DNA of 64,000 nt from positions 1,570,501 to 1,634,500 of the forward strand of contig NC_022997.1 in assembly GCF_000503895.1 (NCBI RefSeq), read 5' to 3'. The notes below the pieces were generated by a model, which saw nothing but the letters and a program-made list of their open reading frames with translations, did no database searches and had not been told where the DNA came from. This stretch comes from Hyphomicrobium nitrativorans NL23 (GTDB taxonomy: Bacteria; Pseudomonadota; Alphaproteobacteria; Rhizobiales; Hyphomicrobiaceae). The translations under genes and the position numbers were made by a program. This document shows positions 1 to 8,697 of the stretch, one piece after another (position 1 is the first letter of the stretch; every line of letters begins with the position of its first letter).

Positions 1-1
1 G

Positions 2-1102
2 CGGGCAAAGGAGGCGGCAGCGGTCGAGCTTGCCGCTCGCGAAGCCGAGGAAAAAGCGCGCCGAGAGGCTGAAGCTGCCGCCGCGCAACGCGCGCGCGAC
101 ATGACGCAGGCTGCGCTGAAAGCGCAACGCGACGCGGAAGCCGCGGAGTTGCAGGCTCAGAGAGCGGCCGAAGAGAAAGCCGCTCGCGAGGAGGCTATCG
201 CCGCACGCGATGTGGCCGACGCCGATGCCCAGATCAAAGCCAAGCAGGAGGCCGATGCGGCCGCTGCCCGACGGGCGCAGCGAGCGACGCAGGCGGCGCT
301 TGAGGCCCAGCGGGAAGCGGAGGCGGGTGCGGCCGCCGTAGCGCCGTCCCAAGAGGATGCCGAACAGAAGGCCCGGCTCGAAGCGCTGGGCCGAGAGGCC
401 GATCGACTGCGTGCCGAAGCCGAGGCGACAGCGAAGCGGAAAGCCCAGGAGGATGCTGAGCAGAAGGCCCGCCTAGAGGCTCTGGCGCGGGAGGCCGATC
501 GGCTTCGCGCGGAGGCGGCCGCAAAGGCGGCTGCCGACAAAGCCCGCCAGGAGGCGGAAGCGGCTGCTGCTGAGGAGACCGCGCGTCGGCAGGCTGAGGC
601 TGCGGCTGAGACGGCTCGCCAAGAAGCCGAAGCCGCTGCGGCCGCCGATAAAGCGCGCCAGGAAGCTGAAGCTGCCGCCGCAAAGAAAGCGCGGGAAGAG
701 GCCGAGCGCGCCGCCCGTAAGACGACCGAGGAAACGAAGGCCTGCGAGAAGCGTCTCGCCGATGCTGCTCAACGGGGCGTTATCCTGTTCGACTGGGCGA
801 GTGACGAGATCGACCGCAAGAGCGCGCGCACGATTGGCCGTCTCGCGGAGATCATCGTTTCGTGTCCGGGTTCGCGCGTCGAAGTGGAGGGGCATACCGA
901 TGCCGAGGGTATCCCCGAGCGCAACCAGCCGCTCTCGGAGCGGCGTGCCCAAGCAGTTGTCGACGGTCTGGTGGCAGCAGGTGTGCCCGCCGAGCGCCTG
1001 ACCTCGGTCGGTTATGCCGCGGAGCGGCCGGTCGCCACCAACGACACGCAGGCGGGCCGGGCCAAGAACCGGCGTATCGAGTTCAGGGTGTTTATTGATT
1101 GA
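2..1102 (+). CDS. OmpA-family protein with long coiled coil, 5' end missing
   Basis: The reading frame is open from the left edge of the window, so the N-terminus lies outside; about 366 codons are visible. The first ~245 residues are an Ala/Glu/Arg/Lys-rich coiled coil with repeated AEA/REEAE units, built partly from near-identical internal repeats. The last ~120 residues form an OmpA C-terminal (OmpA/MotB) domain. Within it the segment GHTDAEG followed by LSERRAQAV carries the conserved Asp and Arg that bind the diaminopimelate of peptidoglycan. The family links envelope proteins to the wall; here the coiled coil could act as a periplasmic spacer. Any signal peptide or membrane anchor would be in the unseen part. 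The gene ends 34 bases before a tiny membrane-protein gene on the same strand. Confidence 0.85.
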   Translation, partial: RAKEAAAVELAAREAEEKARREAEAAAAQRARDMTQAALKAQRDAEAAELQAQRAAEEKAAREEAIAARDVADADAQIKAKQEADAAAARRAQRATQAALEAQREAEAGAAAVAPSQEDAEQKARLEALGREADRLRAEAEATAKRKAQEDAEQKARLEALAREADRLRAEAAAKAAADKARQEAEAAAAEETARRQAEAAAETARQEAEAAAAADKARQEAEAAAAKKAREEAERAARKTTEETKACEKRLADAAQRGVILFDWASDEIDRKSARTIGRLAEIIVSCPGSRVEVEGHTDAEGIPERNQPLSERRAQAVVDGLVAAGVPAERLTSVGYAAERPVATNDTQAGRAKNRRIEFRVFID

Positions 1103-1136
1103 GCCCGCGACGGGGCCATAGCCGGGGGAGCGTGAG

Positions 1137-1235
1137 ATGGAATACCTGGTCGTAAAATTGTTCTGGTATCTGGCGGCGGCGTTCGCCATCGGGCTGGTCG
1201 TGGGATGGATCAGCTGCGGTCGGGTCGAAGACTGA
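1137..1235 (+). CDS. Small single-pass membrane protein (32 aa)
   Basis: An ATG ORF of 32 codons starts MEYLVVKLFWYLAAAF and ends in CGRVED. The middle ~20 residues (VVKLFWYLAAAFAIGLVVGW) are a clear transmembrane segment, followed by a short polar tail with one Cys. Upstream, GGGGGAG at 1124-1130 is a reasonable ribosome-binding site. It sits 42 bases before the H3TH-module protein, whose own N-terminus has a similar hydrophobic stretch followed by basic residues, so the two are probably co-transcribed and may interact. No function is known to me. It could be dismissed as a chance ORF, but the membrane segment, start context and position argue for a real gene. Confidence 0.6.
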   Translation: MEYLVVKLFWYLAAAFAIGLVVGWISCGRVED

Positions 1236-1277
1236 GCCGGGCCTCTCGGCGCGGTCTTTGAAAGGGAGTTGGGGCGT

Positions 1278-3218
1278 ATGACGATTTTGCTGGTGCAGAC
1301 TTTCCTCTTGCTGCTGGGGGCCTTTCTGCTCGGCGCCTCGCTCGCTTGCCTTGTCCGCCGCGCTTTCGCCGGCCGACAGCCGGAACCCGTCATCGTTGGC
1401 GGATCGCCGGGTTACGCTGCCGCTCCAGCCTCTCAGGCGGTGGTCCACGCTGGCGACGCAGACCGCTTCGGCCGCGCGCTGACCGGCGGGTACGAGGCCG
1501 CGCCGTTGCAGCCCGCTACGGGGCCTGTAATCGAAGTCCAGCCGCGACCGCCGGTGCGCGTTTCGCCGTTGATCGAGCCTGTCGATGTTCCCGCTCCGCC
1601 TGCCGAGACGCCGGCGGCGCCGGTTGCGGCTGCGCCCGAACCTGCTGTCGAAGCCGCACCTCAGCCAGAGCCTGTCCCGGCGTCCGAGCCCGAGGAGGCG
1701 AGCGCAGGGCAGAGTTATACGCAGGTGGCGCTGGCCGTGGCCGCCGGTGCGGCCGCTGCCGCGGCGGCCGGGGGGCTCGCTTCGCAAGCGAAGGAACCTT
1801 CGGCAGACGATACGGCGGTCGCCGCCGCTTTTGCGGGTACCAGGGCCGATGTCGACGGCGCCGATCTCAACACGTACACCGAAATCGCGTCCGGAGAGCC
1901 TTCGGGCGTCGATGCGTCCGATTTTGCAGAGGTCGCGCGCTCGGCGCGACCGGACGAGAGCGAAGCGCGCGACGATGCGGCTCAGGTCGAGCCCGCTGCC
2001 GTTGCAGATCTGGGTTCCGAGCCGGATAAATTCGACGGGCCGAGCTACACAGAAATTGCAATCGCAGGCGCAGGTCTCGCGGCTGCGGCTGGCGCACACA
2101 TCGCGGCAAACGACGATAACAGCGAAGCGGCGGACGATACGGCCGATGTTTCCGAGGTCGATGATCTGCTTCCCGATGCGGATACGCCGCCAGCCGTGCT
2201 CGCCACCGAGGGCGACGATCTCACGCGCATTCGCTCCATCGACGCGGGTTTGAGGGGGCGGCTCAATCGCCTCGGCGTAACCCGTTTTGCCGAGATCGGC
2301 GGGTGGTCGGCTTCGGACCTCACCCACTTCAGTCAAAGCCTCGGCGTCGTTCCGGGCCGTATCGAGCAGGAGAACTGGGTCGGTCAGGCCCAGGTGCTCG
2401 CGAGCGGCGGCGTCACCGATTATGGGCGCGGGCGCGGCTCCGACGTTACGGAGAAGGCGGCCTTGCCGGCCGACGGCGAGCGGCTTCATCGCATCATCGG
2501 GATCGATCCCGAGTCTGAAGCTGTTCTGCGCGAAAACGGGGTGACGCGACTCACCGAGATCGCCGCTTGGACCGAGGACGATATTTTCCTTTACGAAGAT
2601 GCGCTCGGTGCCCCGGGGCGTATCGGTCGCGAGAACTGGGTCGAGCAGGCCCGATTCCTCACGCGCGGTTCGAGTGTCGCAAGCGCCATCGAAAGCGTTT
2701 CCGCGCCGCTCGCCGGCGCGGCTGCTGCGGCCGCGGTGGTGGCCGCTATTCCATCCGAGGTCGAGGCCGAGCCAGCATCCGAAACGGACGACACTGTCGC
2801 CGTCGAAGACGAGGCCGATGCTCCATCCGCTGAAGCGGCGGCTGGCGAAACGGAGGGCTCCGATCCGGCTGCGGCTTTCTCCGGTCCCCGGAGCGAAGCG
2901 GTCGCGGGCTTGCGGTCGGTGCGCTCCGAGGCGCTGCGAGGTTCGGGAAGCGGGTTCGGAACGCCGGTCACGGGAGACGTGGACGATCTCAAGCGTATCC
3001 GCGGGATTGGGGTGCTGATCGAGAAAAAGCTGCATTCGCTCGGTGTGATCAGCTACGAGCAGGTCGCGAACTGGACCGGAGAGGACATCGATCGGATCAG
3101 TCAGTTGCTCGATTTCAAAGGCCGTATCGAGCGAGAGAACTGGATCGAGCAGGCGCGCATTCTGGCATCCGGCGGACAAACGGAATTTTCCCGCCGGGTC
3201 GACCGGGGCGAAGTGTAG
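1278..3218 (+). CDS. Membrane-anchored protein with three H3TH (flap-endonuclease-like) modules
   Basis: The 646-residue protein starts at ATG 1278, behind GGGAG at 1264-1268; an in-frame TTG at 1269 is less likely. Residues ~2-25 are a hydrophobic anchor followed by basic residues. A long Ala/Pro/Glu-rich acidic linker fills ~50-310. Three copies of a ~70-residue module follow at about 312-384, 400-465 and 568-646. Each has the plan D-L-x-x-I-x-x-I, LxxLGV, AxW, DI, GRI-x-x-ENW-x-x-QA, L. This is the module annotated in databases as predicted 5' DNA nuclease / flap endonuclease-1-like helix-3-turn-helix. It resembles a DNA-binding helix-hairpin-helix, and no catalytic acidic cluster is evident. 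A role tethering DNA or another partner at the membrane is inference. Confidence 0.8.
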   Translation: MTILLVQTFLLLLGAFLLGASLACLVRRAFAGRQPEPVIVGGSPGYAAAPASQAVVHAGDADRFGRALTGGYEAAPLQPATGPVIEVQPRPPVRVSPLIEPVDVPAPPAETPAAPVAAAPEPAVEAAPQPEPVPASEPEEASAGQSYTQVALAVAAGAAAAAAAGGLASQAKEPSADDTAVAAAFAGTRADVDGADLNTYTEIASGEPSGVDASDFAEVARSARPDESEARDDAAQVEPAAVADLGSEPDKFDGPSYTEIAIAGAGLAAAAGAHIAANDDNSEAADDTADVSEVDDLLPDADTPPAVLATEGDDLTRIRSIDAGLRGRLNRLGVTRFAEIGGWSASDLTHFSQSLGVVPGRIEQENWVGQAQVLASGGVTDYGRGRGSDVTEKAALPADGERLHRIIGIDPESEAVLRENGVTRLTEIAAWTEDDIFLYEDALGAPGRIGRENWVEQARFLTRGSSVASAIESVSAPLAGAAAAAAVVAAIPSEVEAEPASETDDTVAVEDEADAPSAEAAAGETEGSDPAAAFSGPRSEAVAGLRSVRSEALRGSGSGFGTPVTGDVDDLKRIRGIGVLIEKKLHSLGVISYEQVANWTGEDIDRISQLLDFKGRIERENWIEQARILASGGQTEFSRRVDRGEV

Positions 3219-3230
3219 CTTCGCCGAGGG

Positions 3231-4013
3231 TCAAATTTTCCAGCCGGAGTGGATCGCCGCGATGCCGCCCGTGAGATTGCGCACGGAGACGCGCTCGAAG
3301 CCTGCGCCACGGATCATGTCCGCGAACGCGTCCTGGTTCGGGAAGCGGCGGATGCTTTCGACGAGATAGCGGTAGGGCTCGGCCGAGCCTGCGGTCATCG
3401 CGCCGAGGCGCGGGATGATTTCGAACGAGTGGAAGTCGTAGAGCCGGTCGAGCAGCGGCACCTGACACTCGGAGAATTCGAGGCACAGAAAACGGCCCCC
3501 GATCTTCAGGATGCGGTGGGCTTCGGCAAGCGCCTGCTCGATGTGCGTGACGTTTCGAATACCGAACGCGATCGTATAGGCGTCGAAGGTGCCGTTCGGA
3601 AAGGGAAGCGCTTCGGCGTTGCCCTGCGTAAGGCGGATGCGATGATCGAGGCCTTTGGCCGCAACCTTCGTTTGTCCTTCCGCCAGCATCTCGGGGCTGA
3701 TGTCGCACAGCACGGCCGTGGCGTTGGGGCCGGAGGCTTCGGCATAGCGAATGGCGATGTCGCCGGTGCCGCCTGCCACGTCCAAAAGCTGGAAGGCGCG
3801 CCCGGTCTTCGGCGCGCCGATCATGCTCACGAAGTCGGCCTTCCAAAGCCGATGCAGGCCGCCCGACATCAGGTCGTTCATCAGATCGTAGCGCGACGCC
3901 ACCGACGAAAAGACGGCGTTGACGAGGCCTTGCCGCTCGGTTTCGGGGACGGTGCGGAACCCGAATGTGTTGGCGGTGCCGGTGTGCGGGGGCGAATTGG
4001 GTTCGTTCGACAT
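3231..4013 (-). CDS. ubiE: Ubiquinone/menaquinone biosynthesis C-methyltransferase UbiE
   Basis: 260 residues, the usual length for UbiE/Coq5. The enzyme C-methylates 2-polyprenyl-6-methoxy-1,4-benzoquinol in ubiquinone synthesis (demethylmenaquinol in menaquinone makers) using S-adenosylmethionine. The UbiE signature [17 protein letters not shown] is at 42-58, SAM motif [10 protein letters not shown] at 77-85, and the second signature around [20 protein letters not shown] at ~150-172. It ends GWKI, near the usual C-terminus. It lies last in a minus-strand group (ggt, ThiO-like, ubiE) and converges with the H3TH gene, 12 bases apart. The mutM/ubiB neighbours often seen beside ubiE in alphaproteobacteria are not within this window. 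Confidence 0.95.
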   Translation of the reverse strand: MSNEPNSPPHTGTANTFGFRTVPETERQGLVNAVFSSVASRYDLMNDLMSGGLHRLWKADFVSMIGAPKTGRAFQLLDVAGGTGDIAIRYAEASGPNATAVLCDISPEMLAEGQTKVAAKGLDHRIRLTQGNAEALPFPNGTFDAYTIAFGIRNVTHIEQALAEAHRILKIGGRFLCLEFSECQVPLLDRLYDFHSFEIIPRLGAMTAGSAEPYRYLVESIRRFPNQDAFADMIRGAGFERVSVRNLTGGIAAIHSGWKI

Positions 4014-4087
4014 GGCCGGATTTTAGAGCCCTTTGGTCCGCGATCAAAGCGGGCTTTTCGGAAGAGGGCGATTGCGCCGCAGACGCA

Positions 4088-5122
4088 TCAAGCGCCGACC
4101 AGCAACTCGTGTCGGGCTTCGGTTGCAAGGTATTCGGCCACCGCGGTTGCGAGTACGGGCGCGAGCAGGAAGCCGTGGCGGAAGGCGCCGTTCACGACGA
4201 TCCGGCGGCCCGCGTCCAGGATTTCGGCGCGCGGCATGTTGTCGGGGAATGCCGGGCGCAGGCCGGCGCCCGTCTCGACGATGGCTGCTTCGCCGAAGGC
4301 CGGGTGGAGCGTGTAGGCCGCGCCGAGCAGGGCGAGTGCGGATCGGACGGTGATGGGGCCCGTATCCTCGCTCTCGATGACGGTTGCGCCGATCAGGAAG
4401 TGGCCGTCCGGCCACGGAACGACGTAGAGCGGGTGCTGGGGATGCAGGAGACGCACGGGGCGGGACAGGCGGATCTCGTCGGTGCGGATCACGAGGCGTT
4501 CGCCGCGCACGCCGCGCAGATCGGGCAGTGCGCTTGCGGCTGCGTAGCCGCGGCAGTCGACGACGATGTCGTCCCGGTCCGTGCCGGACGGCGTCCAGTG
4601 CGTGCCGAGCTCGACGATGGCCCCCGCGTTTCGTGCGGCATCGAGGAGAAAGCGAAGCGCCGCGCCGGGCGCGAAATGCGCTTCGTCCGGGAAGTAGAGC
4701 GCGGATGCGAAGCGGCCCGAGAGATCCGGTTCGAGTGCGCCCAAGCCTTTTGAGTCAAGCGTTCGGGACGGTGCCGTGGCGGTTGCAAAGCGCGCGAACT
4801 CGGCGTGATCGCGAGGCGCGGCAACGACGAGGCTGCCGCTGTTCACGAGACCAGGATACGTGGCACGCCACAGGTCCAGCCCCTGCCACCCGAGCGTGCG
4901 GATGCGCGGCTCGGCTTCGCTTTCGCAACCCGGCGAAAGCATGACGCCTGCAAGGCGGCTCGCGCTCGCGGTGAAAGGCTCCGCGCTTTGCTCGACGAGG
5001 CGCACCCGATGGCCCGCGCGTGCCAGAGTGAGCGCCTGCCATACGCCGAAAATGCCCGCTCCGATAACCGTAATTGTCCGAGCGGATTTCCGCGCCGCGT
5101 GTTGAGGCTCGTCAGTCGCCAA
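4088..5122 (-). CDS. FAD-dependent oxidoreductase, ThiO/glycine-oxidase-like
   Basis: DAO-family flavoprotein. The dinucleotide-binding motif VIGAGIFG is at residues 19-26 and is followed ~18 residues later by a Glu (VEQ) that would hold the FAD ribose. A C-terminal GAGLRPAFPDN region and a final GAFRHGF are typical of ThiO-type glycine oxidases. I chose the TTG at 5122: GAGGGAG lies six bases upstream and it overlaps the ggt stop by 11 bases, a coupled start. An upstream ATG at 5188 would give 366 residues but lies deep inside ggt. Substrate is uncertain (glycine or another small amine/amino acid); no thiamine genes are nearby. The position directly after gamma-glutamyltransferase might suggest amino-acid salvage, but that is inference. 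Confidence 0.8.
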   Translation of the reverse strand: MATDEPQHAARKSARTITVIGAGIFGVWQALTLARAGHRVRLVEQSAEPFTASASRLAGVMLSPGCESEAEPRIRTLGWQGLDLWRATYPGLVNSGSLVVAAPRDHAEFARFATATAPSRTLDSKGLGALEPDLSGRFASALYFPDEAHFAPGAALRFLLDAARNAGAIVELGTHWTPSGTDRDDIVVDCRGYAAASALPDLRGVRGERLVIRTDEIRLSRPVRLLHPQHPLYVVPWPDGHFLIGATVIESEDTGPITVRSALALLGAAYTLHPAFGEAAIVETGAGLRPAFPDNMPRAEILDAGRRIVVNGAFRHGFLLAPVLATAVAEYLATEARHELLVGA

Positions 5123-6896
5123 GGGCCACTCCCTCGCGCCGTGGATCGGCGGCGCCTTCGAGGCCGCCTGTGCGGCGTGCGATGGCATGAAGCCCGGAGT
5201 TCATCAGGTCGGGCGCGATTTTGTGACCATAGCTCTTCAGCATCAGCCCCTTCCACACGGCCGACATGCCGTATTCGAGCTGCATCGCCTCGCCGGTGCT
5301 GCCGAAATTGGGGAGGTCGATTGCGGCTTGTGCGTCCAGTTCCCAGTCGACAAGGCCGATGAGGGTTTTGACGACGTAGAGAATGATGCGGTCGCCGCCC
5401 GGCGAGCCGAGTGTGGCGAACAGGTTTCCGTCGGCGTCGAACATGACGATGGGGGCCATGGTGGACCGCGGCCGTTTTCCGCCTTCGACGCGGTTGGCGA
5501 TCGGACGGCCTTCGGCGTCGGACGGGCGGAAGGAGAAGTCGGTCAACTGGTTGTTGAGCAGGAAGCCTGCCGCGTACACGCCCGAGCCGAAGGCGCCTTC
5601 GATTGTGGTCGTGAGAGAGACGGTGTGGCCCTCCGCGTCGATCACGGAAAGATGGCTCGTTCCCGTCGCATCGAGCGAGGGATCGAGGCCCAGAGCGGCG
5701 CGGTCGGCACCCGGCGGGTCGCCCGGCTCGGCGCGTTCCATGGCGCGATCCGGGTCGATCAGCGCGCTTCGCGCGTCGAGATAGCCGGGATCGAGCAGGC
5801 CGGAAACGGGAACCGGGACGAACGCCGGGTCGGCGGCATAGCGGGCGCGGTCGGCGTAGGCCAGCCGCTCGGCCTCCGCGATGAGATGCATCGCCGGCAC
5901 GTTCGCGGCGGCGTCGGGTCCGCGTCCGAGATCGAAGCGCTCGACCATCTTGAGGGTTTGCACGACGGCGAGACCGCCCGATGAGGGCGGGCCCATGGAA
6001 CAGATGCGGTAGCCGCGATAGACGGCGCAGAGCGGGTCCCGTTCCACGACCTGGTAATTTGAGAGGTCATCGCGGGTGAGGTCGCTTGCCGCCTTTGGGG
6101 CTTCGCGCGCGGCCGTGACGACGGCGTCTGCAATCGCGCCCGCGTAAAATGCCTCCGCGCCCTGTTCGGCCAATGCTTGGAGTGTGGCTGCGTAATCGGG
6201 GTTCCGCAGGCGATGGCCGATGGGGCGCGGACTTCCGGTCGAATCGAAGAAATAGGTGCGCGCGGCGGGCGCGAACATGTCGGCCCCGAACCAGCGCAGC
6301 ATGAAGTAGAGCCGCTGGGAGACTTCGAACCCATCGCGTGCCAGCCGGATCGCCGGATCGAACAGCTTGGCCCATGGCAACTTGCCGTGCTTTCTATGGG
6401 TGTGCTCAAGCAGACGGACGAGGCCCGGTGTGCCGATGCTGAGGCCGGAGTGGGCTGCGGCGGGCCAGGAGATCGGCGCGCCGTCCTTCATGAAGCGATC
6501 AGGCTGCGCGGTCGCCGGGGCGGTTTCACGGCCGTCGTAAGCTGCGAGTTTCTTCGCGGTCTCGTCCCAATGGAGGAGGAACGCGCCCCCGCCAAGGCCC
6601 GACGACTGGGGCTCCACCAAGCCGAGCATAAGTTGCGCCGCTATGGCCGCGTCCGTCGCCGAACCTCCTGCCGCCAGCATTTCGCGTCCGGCCTCCGACG
6701 CGTGCCGATTCGCGGTCGAAATCATGTAGCTCTTGGCGTGGGCGACCGATTTTTCGGTCCGCCCCGTGTGCGCTTCCGGTTCGAGCTGCTGACGCGGGAC
6801 GGTGTGCTCTGCGTGCAGGACGCCTGCCGGGGCGGCGCAGAGGGCGAGCATGAGCGCGGCGATTCCCGCTCCTTTGGAACCTCTCATCGGCGCCAT
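5112..6896 (-). CDS. ggt: Gamma-glutamyltransferase
   Basis: 594 residues, typical for bacterial Ggt, which cleaves or transfers the gamma-glutamyl group of glutathione in the periplasm. A signal peptide (hydrophobic ~10-28, ending near LHA) precedes the mature chain. The precursor self-cleaves before a Thr; here TSHLSVID at 413-420 matches the start of the small subunit, with Thr413 as nucleophile. GSPGG at 497-501 forms the oxyanion region, and GLGGGAF near 100-106 and PPSSGG near 303-308 are conserved family motifs. The start could be the internal ATG four codons in. It is the first gene of the minus-strand group and is followed, with overlap, by the FAD oxidoreductase. Confidence 0.93.
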   Translation of the reverse strand: MAPMRGSKGAGIAALMLALCAAPAGVLHAEHTVPRQQLEPEAHTGRTEKSVAHAKSYMISTANRHASEAGREMLAAGGSATDAAIAAQLMLGLVEPQSSGLGGGAFLLHWDETAKKLAAYDGRETAPATAQPDRFMKDGAPISWPAAAHSGLSIGTPGLVRLLEHTHRKHGKLPWAKLFDPAIRLARDGFEVSQRLYFMLRWFGADMFAPAARTYFFDSTGSPRPIGHRLRNPDYAATLQALAEQGAEAFYAGAIADAVVTAAREAPKAASDLTRDDLSNYQVVERDPLCAVYRGYRICSMGPPSSGGLAVVQTLKMVERFDLGRGPDAAANVPAMHLIAEAERLAYADRARYAADPAFVPVPVSGLLDPGYLDARSALIDPDRAMERAEPGDPPGADRAALGLDPSLDATGTSHLSVIDAEGHTVSLTTTIEGAFGSGVYAAGFLLNNQLTDFSFRPSDAEGRPIANRVEGGKRPRSTMAPIVMFDADGNLFATLGSPGGDRIILYVVKTLIGLVDWELDAQAAIDLPNFGSTGEAMQLEYGMSAVWKGLMLKSYGHKIAPDLMNSGLHAIARRTGGLEGAADPRREGVALGD

Positions 6897-7038
6897 TTCA
6901 CTGCTCGAGTCTCCATCAGCTCATTCTCCGGCCTCGCCAATTCCGATTCCCGTTCTATAGGCGCGAACGTTCGCTTGGAACCTCCGTCATTGCAGAGACG
7001 CGGGCGGGCGTCACCGGCGAGACCGCGCTCGGGCGACG

Positions 7039-7075
7039 AAAAAACGGCCGGAATGGGGGGAATCCATTCCGGCCG
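7039..7075 (-). terminator. Intrinsic terminator, minus strand
   Basis: A perfect 12-bp inverted repeat, CGGCCGGAATGG (7045-7056) with CCATTCCGGCCG (7064-7075), loop of seven bases. Read on the minus strand it is followed by six T (plus-strand A run 7039-7044). It would end transcripts coming from the right, yet no protein gene lies on that strand between here and 7.7 kb. Confidence 0.8.
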
Positions 7076-7330
7076 CGGGGGCATGTCCAGACACGACGCA
7101 TCACGGGTACGCGGACGGCACCCAAGGGACACGAAGGTGAGGGGACGCAAGCAGCCTTCGGGGGAGGCGGCCTCCTGAATGAGGGGAGAGGCACGGCGAA
7201 GACAGGGCGACGGCAACACCAGGACGCAGACGCAACACAAACGAGACGCAACGAACTCAACTGGGACGCAACATTCCGACCGGCACTGGGGACGCAACGC
7301 AGGCGAATCCGATCGGTACGCAACATCAGG
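7076..7330 (-). ncRNA. Candidate small RNA with repeated GUUGCGUC motif
   Basis: The stretch ends in the strong minus-strand terminator at 7039-7075 but holds no believable minus-strand ORF. Four exact GTTGCGTC octamers (minus strand: 7298-7291, 7272-7265, 7252-7245, 7236-7229) plus one variant ending at 7324 recur at 16-26-base spacing. Pyrimidine runs such as CCTCCCCC nearby could be anti-Shine-Dalgarno sequence. The 5' end and promoter are not identified, so the boundary at 7330 is a guess. Confidence 0.35.
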
Positions 7331-7697
7331 TATTCAACTGAGGCATTTAGAGCAGCCGGGGGACGGCGACGCGCTCACCAGAACGTTATGACGGGCGATT
7401 TTGTTCTTTTTTTGTTCTCAAATATTCCCGCTCTCAGGTTCTATCCCATAGAGGATCTACCGGAGGGCCAACTGCCGGAACTGCTTAGCAAATCAGCAAG
7501 CGTTGCACGGCTGCATCGGTCGTCAAACAAGTGGGCTGGCGTCGAGAATAAGACGGCCGGTGTGACTGCCCTGCTCTGCCGCGGTTTTTTCGGCTCAGCT
7601 ATACGTCCTGTTATCAAATCTGGCCCAACATGCTGCGATGGCCCGGAGAGGGAACCGGCCTGGCGTAACGCGGCTTATTCAGCGGGAGTTGGAGTAC

Positions 7698-8585
7698 ATG
7701 GTGTTGTCGATGGCGAAAGTCGGCGGGTTCGTTGCAGCGGTGGTCGCAGTGGCCGCCCTGGCGGGATCTCCTGGCGTGGCCCACGCGCAGGCCGGCGGCA
7801 ACGGCGGGCTTGCGGATCTGCTCTGGGGCGGGGAGCCGGAATTTGGCGGCGGCCGGCAGACGGTCACGTTCAATCCCGAATACAAGGCCGGGCAGATCAT
7901 CGTCAGCTTCGGCGATCGCCGCCTTTATCTGATCACCAAGCCGGGCACGGCGCTGAGCTATCCGATTGCGATCCCTCGCGAGCAGAGCCGCTGGGAAGGC
8001 CGCACGACGGTTTCGTCGAAGCGCGAGAACCCCGATTGGCGTCCGACCCCCACGATGCTCAAGGAAAACCCCCGGTTGCCGAGCTGGGTGCCCGGCGGGC
8101 ATCCGATGAACCCGCTCGGCGTGCGCGCGCTCTATCTCGGTTCGAGCCTCTATCGCATTCACGGTACCGACGCGCCGTGGACGATCGGTCAGGCGGTTTC
8201 GAAAGGCTGCATCCGCATGTTCAATGAGGACGTGCTGGACCTTTATCCGCGCGTGCCGACCGGCACGACCGTGACGGTGACCTGGGAGCGCTTCAAGACC
8301 GACGGCGTTCAGACGGCTGCTGCGCCGAACGAGACGCGGGCTCGTCCGCGCGGTCGCGCCTACCAGCGTCCGGCGGCCCGTCCGGCCCGGAGGACGTCTG
8401 AAGCCCCGAGCCGCGACCGCCCGGGCCCGCGCAAGGCTGGCTTCTTCATCGTTCCCGAGGATGAGGCGAACCCGGTTCGTCCGGAAGAGGGCATGGTCAC
8501 GCGCTACAACCGGAACGTCGGCGGCGGGGCGATCTCGCGCGCGTCGCAGACGGTCGAGACATCGGAACTTGAGCCGGTCCGCTAA
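7698..8585 (+). CDS. L,D-transpeptidase (ErfK/YbiS/YcfS/YnhG family)
   Basis: 295 residues from ATG 7698 (GGGAG at 7684-7688; an upstream ATG at 7638 lacks support and would precede the signal peptide). A hydrophobic segment and AHA-type cleavage site near residues 28-31 mark export. The YkuD domain follows, with the catalytic signature HGTDAPWTIGQAVSKGCIRM at 155-174: His155 and Cys171 form the active site. Such enzymes make 3-3 cross-links in peptidoglycan or attach proteins to it, using tetrapeptide stems; these links are common in Hyphomicrobiales. The C-terminal ~90 residues are Arg/Pro-rich, likely disordered and possibly wall-interacting. A terminator follows 25 bases after the stop, so it appears monocistronic. 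Confidence 0.92.
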   Translation: MVLSMAKVGGFVAAVVAVAALAGSPGVAHAQAGGNGGLADLLWGGEPEFGGGRQTVTFNPEYKAGQIIVSFGDRRLYLITKPGTALSYPIAIPREQSRWEGRTTVSSKRENPDWRPTPTMLKENPRLPSWVPGGHPMNPLGVRALYLGSSLYRIHGTDAPWTIGQAVSKGCIRMFNEDVLDLYPRVPTGTTVTVTWERFKTDGVQTAAAPNETRARPRGRAYQRPAARPARRTSEAPSRDRPGPRKAGFFIVPEDEANPVRPEEGMVTRYNRNVGGGAISRASQTVETSELEPVR

Positions 8586-8610
8586 GGCGCACACTTCAGC
8601 TTTGAAATCG

Positions 8611-8651
8611 AAACGGGCGGCCGCGAAGTGCGTGGCCGCCCGTTTTCTTTT
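8611..8651 (+). terminator. Intrinsic terminator after the L,D-transpeptidase gene
   Basis: Perfect 12-bp stem AAACGGGCGGCC (8611-8622) / GGCCGCCCGTTT (8634-8645), 11-base loop, then TCTTTT. It lies between the transpeptidase and the convergent znuA. Confidence 0.85.
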
Positions 8652-8697
8652 GGAGATTGTCTTGCCGCTCGCGATCCGCGCGGAGCGCGCGCTGGTG

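Larger units (their letters stand above)
6897..7697. other. Gene-free intergenic region
   Basis: About 800 bases between the divergent ggt and L,D-transpeptidase genes with no ORF of convincing composition. It contains a strong minus-strand terminator (7039-7075), a cluster of five GACGCAAC-type octamers (7229-7324), and an AT-richer patch with T-runs around 7400-7430 that could hold promoters. A 279-codon plus-strand frame from 7388 runs across the transpeptidase gene in another frame and looks spurious. Confidence 0.6.

Noticed and set aside
1092-3179. 695-codon minus-strand frame opposite the H3TH gene
   Set aside because: Antisense shadow; the sense frame has three internal repeats and a good start.
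7229-7324. CRISPR array from the regularly recurring octamers
   Set aside because: Units are only 8 bases, spacing varies from 16 to 26, and there are no cas genes.
7388-8227. 279-codon plus-strand frame before and across the L,D-transpeptidase
   Set aside because: Out of frame with a clear enzyme; no ribosome-binding site and no conserved motif.
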